Assembly (NCBI GenBank): GCA_015478945.1
Contig: JABUQX010065405.1
Span: 1-15,000, forward strand
Direction: 5' to 3'
DNA length: 15,000 bases
Origin: Trachelipus rathkii
Lineage: Eukaryota; Arthropoda; Malacostraca; Isopoda; Trachelipodidae
The number at the start of each line of letters is the position of its first letter. Position 1 is the first letter of the stretch. This document shows, piece after piece, positions 11,066 through 15,000 of the stretch. Made by a program: the position numbers and the translations under genes. The notes below the pieces were generated by a model, which did no database searches, was not told where the DNA came from, and saw only the letters and a program-made list of their open reading frames with translations.

Positions 11066-11981
11066 ATATATATATATTAATTATTTTGAATTTTAAATTT
11101 TTGGGAGGTTTAATAACATCGCTTTATTATAATATAAAGATAAATGTAATTAGTTATTCAATTTAATGAAATCTATAAAATATATGATGAAGTCTTTTCC
11201 TAAAGGGAGGACAGATATTGAAAAGGACGAATATATATTTTAAATACTTTATCTTTTAATTTTAAAATAATAGCATTAACATTAAAAATTAATGATAATG
11301 TTTATTCACATTTTCAGAATCTTGAATTAATTCGTCCAGTAGTCTCATGTAGGAGTCTCATTCAAACTCTTTTTCATTATACTTTAATATACACTTTACA
11401 ACGTTTTTTCTCTCTTTTTGTTTTTTTATCGTCACTTCACTTTTTACGATCCATTGTTTTACAGTATGTTACATTTATTTAAAAAATTTAAATGTTATTA
11501 ATTTCTTTTATCTTATGAAAAACATAAAGTGTAAACAAAAGTAATGCACTTTCCATTTTAATCACCACTACAGAGACAGAGCGTTACTGATAGATCAGAT
11601 TGAGCTCGCCGAGACGCACGTCGAGGTAGGACATATATTGAATTTTCGGGCGAATATCAAACAAAAAATTTCAATGAAAAAAGAGGACGAATTTCAAAAC
11701 ATAGATATAAATTGGCATGGACGAAGATGGGATGAAAAACTGTAAAATAGTTTTATAATTATAGGCAAAAAAAAAAAAAATCTCATACATAATATACCTA
11801 ATTTATGTAATTTAAAATGAAAAGCGTAAAGATGATGGAGGTAAACAAAGATATTAAAATGAGAAGCTAAGATTTAAAAATATAACTGAAAGCTAAGCTT
11901 TCGAGCCCAAGCTATTATTATTATTATCAGTAGTATAAAGAGGTACTACCAGAGGAATATATTACTAATAATTGTGATTAT
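11066..11981 (-). other. Probable neuroligin 3' UTR and downstream flank
   Basis: About 900 bases downstream of the neuroligin stop codon on its strand. AATAAA-type signals on the minus strand occur at 11986-11981 (overlapping the stop codon), 11479-11474 and 11306-11301. The second and third are more plausible poly(A) signals, but none can be chosen from sequence alone. A GC-richer patch lies at about 11578-11632. No other gene was recognised. Confidence 0.4.
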
Positions 11982-14084
11982 TTATTTGTTAAGATCACTC
12001 TTAACTTTAGAAGACGGCGTTATAATCTTAAATGTCGATCCCAAGTTTTTACCTTGACTTTGCATTTCAGGAACAGATTTATCACTAGTACTAACTGGAG
12101 TTAAGTTTATGGAAGCGCTGCTACTTAGACTTGATGCTGACGCACTAGGTTTTGGTTTATCGTAAGCAGAGGTAGTTTTTAGAACACTTTTAAGTGGTCT
12201 CTCCTGTTTGGATGTAAATTTATCGCTATCGGACAGCGACGGGTATTGGGCAGGGGACGATTTTTTCTTCTTAACCGTTCCTGTACTTTCTTTGGTATCA
12301 TAAATCGTGTGAGAAGACGATTGGCTACCAGAGGTAGATTTACTTCCTACAATTTCTTGGGTAGGATATTGTTTCATTGGCAAATGAGAAGAGATGCCAA
12401 CAATAGCAGGCTTTGATGAGCCTGAATGTGGGGAATGCGTATCTGAAGAGGAGCTCGTGTTTGCCGAGTTATCCGTTGTTTTGGGTATAAGAGGTTTGTT
12501 GTCCTCGTAATTTATTTTTTTGTTCATACTAGATTTTCCAAAAGTTCCAAAAGGCCCTCGTGGAGACCTTGAATCACTGTATGTAGGGTAATTTTTTAAT
12601 AACATTGGCTCAGGCAACGGAGGCACAGATTGTACCGAAGATTTTTCTTTTTGAACATAAGTATCGTAAAGGGGATAACGATTATATGTTCCATTGTGTT
12701 CATATTCAAATTCATTACTTCTTCTTAATCTTTTTTTCGCATCTGCTGATGTCACATTGGTGTTGTAAAACCTTATAGGAGAGGCTGGAGCCTCTCCACC
12801 TCCCGTTCCGTAAAATGGCTCAATTGCATCCGTATCACAAGAATTTGATTCTCCTCTTGAATTTCGCTTCTTTCTGTATATAACGTGCATGTTTTCTAGC
12901 TCTTCTATTTCGTTTGATGTAAGAGACGTTGACCTTAAAGGAGGAGGTGGCCTTGCTTTTGGGAGTGTTGAAGCATGAGTTTCTAAAACATAGGGAACAT
13001 CTGGTAATACTTTAGGATACTTCTTCTTCTGCATTGCTGCAGTTACATTTTGTCTCTCGTAGTCAGATTTTTCTTTACCATCTCGCATCTCATTTCCAGT
13101 CATAGTCATTTCAGGAGTAATCCCCCAACAATATTCTGGCGTTGGCAGACTCTGGCAACTTGCATTTTTTTTAACAGGCTTAGCCAGCGAGACACATTTC
13201 GAGGAACTCTTGGAGACATTGCTCTTTATCGACTGCTTTGAACCTGTACTTTTTACAGAATTAATTGAAGTTGAACTTTTATTAAGAGACTTGGAGGAAA
13301 GAGACACTCCATTTAAAAATTTAACAGAATGACTCTTTTTATACAAGGTATCTGGAGAATTTTGATCATTAACTTCACTATAAATTGAGTTTTCACTTTT
13401 ATTTTTTTTCCTATCATATAATGATGATTTTGAATCCTTTAAAGATTTATGATCTTCTTTCGAATAATTTTTCCTTCCTTCACGACTAAAAGGATATGTT
13501 GAAAACGAAGACGAAGACAACTCCTTTCTTTTTAAGGATGATGTCGATAAAGATGAAGGACAGTGGGATGAGTCGACTAAGATTTCCTCTCCTGAATATA
13601 TTCCTGATTCAGATTTATATGATTTAATATTTTTCAATTCTGTTCCTTTCATCTCCTTCCCTTTCAAGGAAGAAGAGGAAGAAGAAACCTTATCCACAGA
13701 AGTTTCGACATTAGAACCTTCTGGCGCTTCTTCGGTACTCGTATTTAATTCTCTATTTGAACGACTTCTGCGTAATCTTATTTTGTCCCTTTTATAGTAG
13801 ATACCTGCCATTGCAAAGCAGTTCAAAAATAAAATCATTATGCCGATTAATATGACGATGCTCATCGGTGTTCCGGCGTAGGTTGGAGGAGGAGGAGGAT
13901 CTGATGCCTCTGGTTCGGTTAATTTATCAGATGTGTCGTCGTAGGAGTCCTCCCAGTCGTGTTGAGATTTCATGTGCTTTGGTGGGTAAGGGGAAGGTGA
14001 ATAAGGAGCTTGAGGAATCGTAACTGGCTTGTACGGAGATACATGAGGAGCAAATGTTAATGATGGTTTATAATTTGGCTGAAC
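11982..14084 (-). CDS. Neuroligin-like protein, last coding exon (C-terminal 700 residues)
   Basis: Neuroligins are postsynaptic cholinesterase-like adhesion proteins that bind presynaptic neurexin. This exon reads from a 3' splice site in phase 0 to TAA at 11982-11984, giving 700 codons. The ATG at 13973 is internal, because the frame continues 37 codons upstream to the splice site. Order: Pro-rich extracellular stalk (1-72, including PPPPP); one transmembrane helix (about 73-97, TPMSIVILIGIMILFLNCF then AMAGIYY); basic stop-transfer KRDKIRLRRSRS; then a cytoplasmic tail of about 600 residues rich in Ser and Lys. The pattern FLN..A.A..YYKRDK.R is the neuroligin membrane signature. The tail has a proline stretch (LPKARPPPPLR, about 374-384) and FGTFGK (about 512-517), which fits the WAVE-complex (WIRS) consensus. 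It ends SDLNK, without the usual class I PDZ ligand. The ectodomain lies outside the window. Gliotactin is the main alternative, but its tail is much shorter. Confidence 0.8.
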   Translation of the reverse strand, partial: VQPNYKPSLTFAPHVSPYKPVTIPQAPYSPSPYPPKHMKSQHDWEDSYDDTSDKLTEPEASDPPPPPTYAGTPMSIVILIGIMILFLNCFAMAGIYYKRDKIRLRRSRSNRELNTSTEEAPEGSNVETSVDKVSSSSSSLKGKEMKGTELKNIKSYKSESGIYSGEEILVDSSHCPSSLSTSSLKRKELSSSSFSTYPFSREGRKNYSKEDHKSLKDSKSSLYDRKKNKSENSIYSEVNDQNSPDTLYKKSHSVKFLNGVSLSSKSLNKSSTSINSVKSTGSKQSIKSNVSKSSSKCVSLAKPVKKNASCQSLPTPEYCWGITPEMTMTGNEMRDGKEKSDYERQNVTAAMQKKKYPKVLPDVPYVLETHASTLPKARPPPPLRSTSLTSNEIEELENMHVIYRKKRNSRGESNSCDTDAIEPFYGTGGGEAPASPIRFYNTNVTSADAKKRLRRSNEFEYEHNGTYNRYPLYDTYVQKEKSSVQSVPPLPEPMLLKNYPTYSDSRSPRGPFGTFGKSSMNKKINYEDNKPLIPKTTDNSANTSSSSDTHSPHSGSSKPAIVGISSHLPMKQYPTQEIVGSKSTSGSQSSSHTIYDTKESTGTVKKKKSSPAQYPSLSDSDKFTSKQERPLKSVLKTTSAYDKPKPSASASSLSSSASINLTPVSTSDKSVPEMQSQGKNLGSTFKIITPSSKVKSDLNK

Positions 14085-14237
<153 letters not shown>

Positions 14238-14460
14238 AGTAGTATAGGGGGGGAAAGTACCGCTAAAAATATTGCAAAGAAATGTGGCGAATGCAATGTT
14301 GCAAATGTTGCAAGCAACATTTTGCAACATTGGTTTTTCAAGCTTGACGTGGTCAAGGTTAGGGTTTTTAAGGTCGGTGAGACCGAATTTAAGGTCTGGA
14401 AGACCGACTTCCGAGGTTCTGAGCCTGAACATCAAGGATTTTAAACTCCGCAAAAGGGGT

Positions 14461-14475
14461 GGGGGCGGAGCCCCC
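14461..14475. repeat. GC-rich hairpin in the left foldback arm
   Basis: GGGGGC GGA GCCCCC is a perfect six-base-pair stem with a three-base loop, in a locally G-rich tract (14455-14485). It is one of very few GC-rich patches in the window. Confidence 0.8.
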
Positions 14476-14848
14476 GCAAAGGGGGCTTTTTTGGTGTGCC
14501 TAGAAGGTTTTAAATGATCGATAGATCATTTTTGATGATTCCAATCGATTTTATCATGGATCGATACCCCTATATCGGATCTTAAATCGTCTTTCACGTG
14601 CCTCTGGTTGGCATTTAACAATGAAAAATGTAATCGAAAGAAATTATTACTAAGATTAATCGAATGTTAATTAATAGTAATTATTTCCTTTCGATTACAT
14701 TTTTAATGTTAAAAGGCCAACCGAGCACCGTAGAAAGACGATTTAAAGATCGATATACGGGTATCGATCATGATAAATCTGATTGGAATCAATCAAAAAT
14801 GAACTATCCGATTCGATTTAAAACTTCCTAGGAACCAAAAAAGCCCTT

Positions 14849-14865
14849 GGGGGGCTCCGCCCCCC
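14849..14865. repeat. GC-rich hairpin in the right foldback arm
   Basis: GGGGGGC TCC GCCCCCC is the mirror of the left-arm hairpin, with a seven-base-pair stem and the same three-base loop in reverse complement. The surrounding bases differ between arms by small indels, yet both local stems are perfect. Confidence 0.8.
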
Positions 14866-15000
14866 TTTTTGGGGTAAAACCCTTGAGTTCAGGCTCAGAA
14901 CCTCGGAAGTCGGTCTTTCCAGACTTTAAATTCGGTCTCAGCCGAACCTTAAAACCTACCTTGACACGTCAGCCTTGAAAAACCAATGTTGCAAAATGTT

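Larger units (their letters stand above)
14244..15000. mobile_element. Foldback (long palindromic) element, cut by the window edge
   Basis: The sequence from 14316 to 14651 is repeated in inverted orientation from 15000 back to 14676, leaving a loop of about 24 bases at 14652-14675. By eye the arms agree at well over three quarters of positions with small indels. Examples are aacattttgcaacattgg at the outer end, acttccgaggttctgagcc midway and atgtaatcgaaag at the inner end. The left arm runs further left, to about 14247, into a G7 tract beside the TA array; its partner is beyond the window. There is no credible coding frame; the open frames over the arm are by-products of its composition. This architecture suits a Foldback-type or MITE-like non-autonomous DNA element, but no transposase or target duplication is visible. 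Confidence 0.75.

Noticed and set aside
11578..11632. GC-richer patch that could be an extra downstream neuroligin exon (a minus-strand frame reads YLDVRLGELNLIYQ then stop)
   Set aside because: No convincing splice acceptor lies just upstream on the minus strand, and the peptide does not resemble a neuroligin C-terminus.
13050..13241. 63-codon plus-strand frame
   Set aside because: It is antisense to the neuroligin exon, whose frame is open for 700 codons.
13971..13973. ATG as the start of a free-standing 663-residue protein
   Set aside because: The frame continues 37 codons upstream to a good splice acceptor, and a neuroligin needs its ectodomain upstream, so this methionine is internal.

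Overview
The window looks like nuclear DNA from an animal with an AT-rich, microsatellite-loaded genome. The only well-preserved gene is a neuroligin-type 3' exon on the minus strand. Its long Ser/Lys/Asn-rich cytoplasmic tail, AT-leaning codon use and the extreme TA and TAA repeat load suggest an arthropod, perhaps a crustacean (copepod- or decapod-like). That placement is inference; no taxonomic marker is present. There is no operon, tRNA, rRNA or CRISPR array.

Layout from left to right. Positions 1-1157 are non-coding AT-rich DNA dominated by TA, TG and TAA microsatellites. Positions 1158-1927 hold a decayed piece of a LINE (non-LTR) reverse transcriptase broken over three frames, with two catalytic aspartates lost. 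Positions 1928-3459 hold no recognisable gene and end in a TA-rich block. Positions 3460 to about 8550 are bounded by GC-richer 'ggaac/gttcc' sequences in inverted orientation, and a short match to the C-terminal dimerisation region of a hAT transposase lies near the right side. I read this as one old, eroded hAT-like DNA transposon of about 5 kb whose interior is almost all decayed. Positions 8551-11090 are mostly (TA)n low-complexity DNA, sprinkled with a recurring ACGGT motif and a few unique islands.

Positions 11982-14084 (minus strand) are the last coding exon of a neuroligin-like synaptic adhesion protein: Pro-rich juxtamembrane stalk, one transmembrane helix, and a cytoplasmic tail of about 600 residues. 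The cholinesterase-like ectodomain must lie in exons beyond position 15000. The exon's 3' splice site directly abuts a (TA)n array, and past that the intron contains one end of a large foldback (palindromic) element. Its two arms, about 330 bp each, run from 14316 to the window edge and would form a long hairpin in the neuroligin pre-mRNA.

The genes here do not form a pathway. The story is one conserved neuronal gene set in a landscape of transposon remnants, each of which touches a simple-repeat array.
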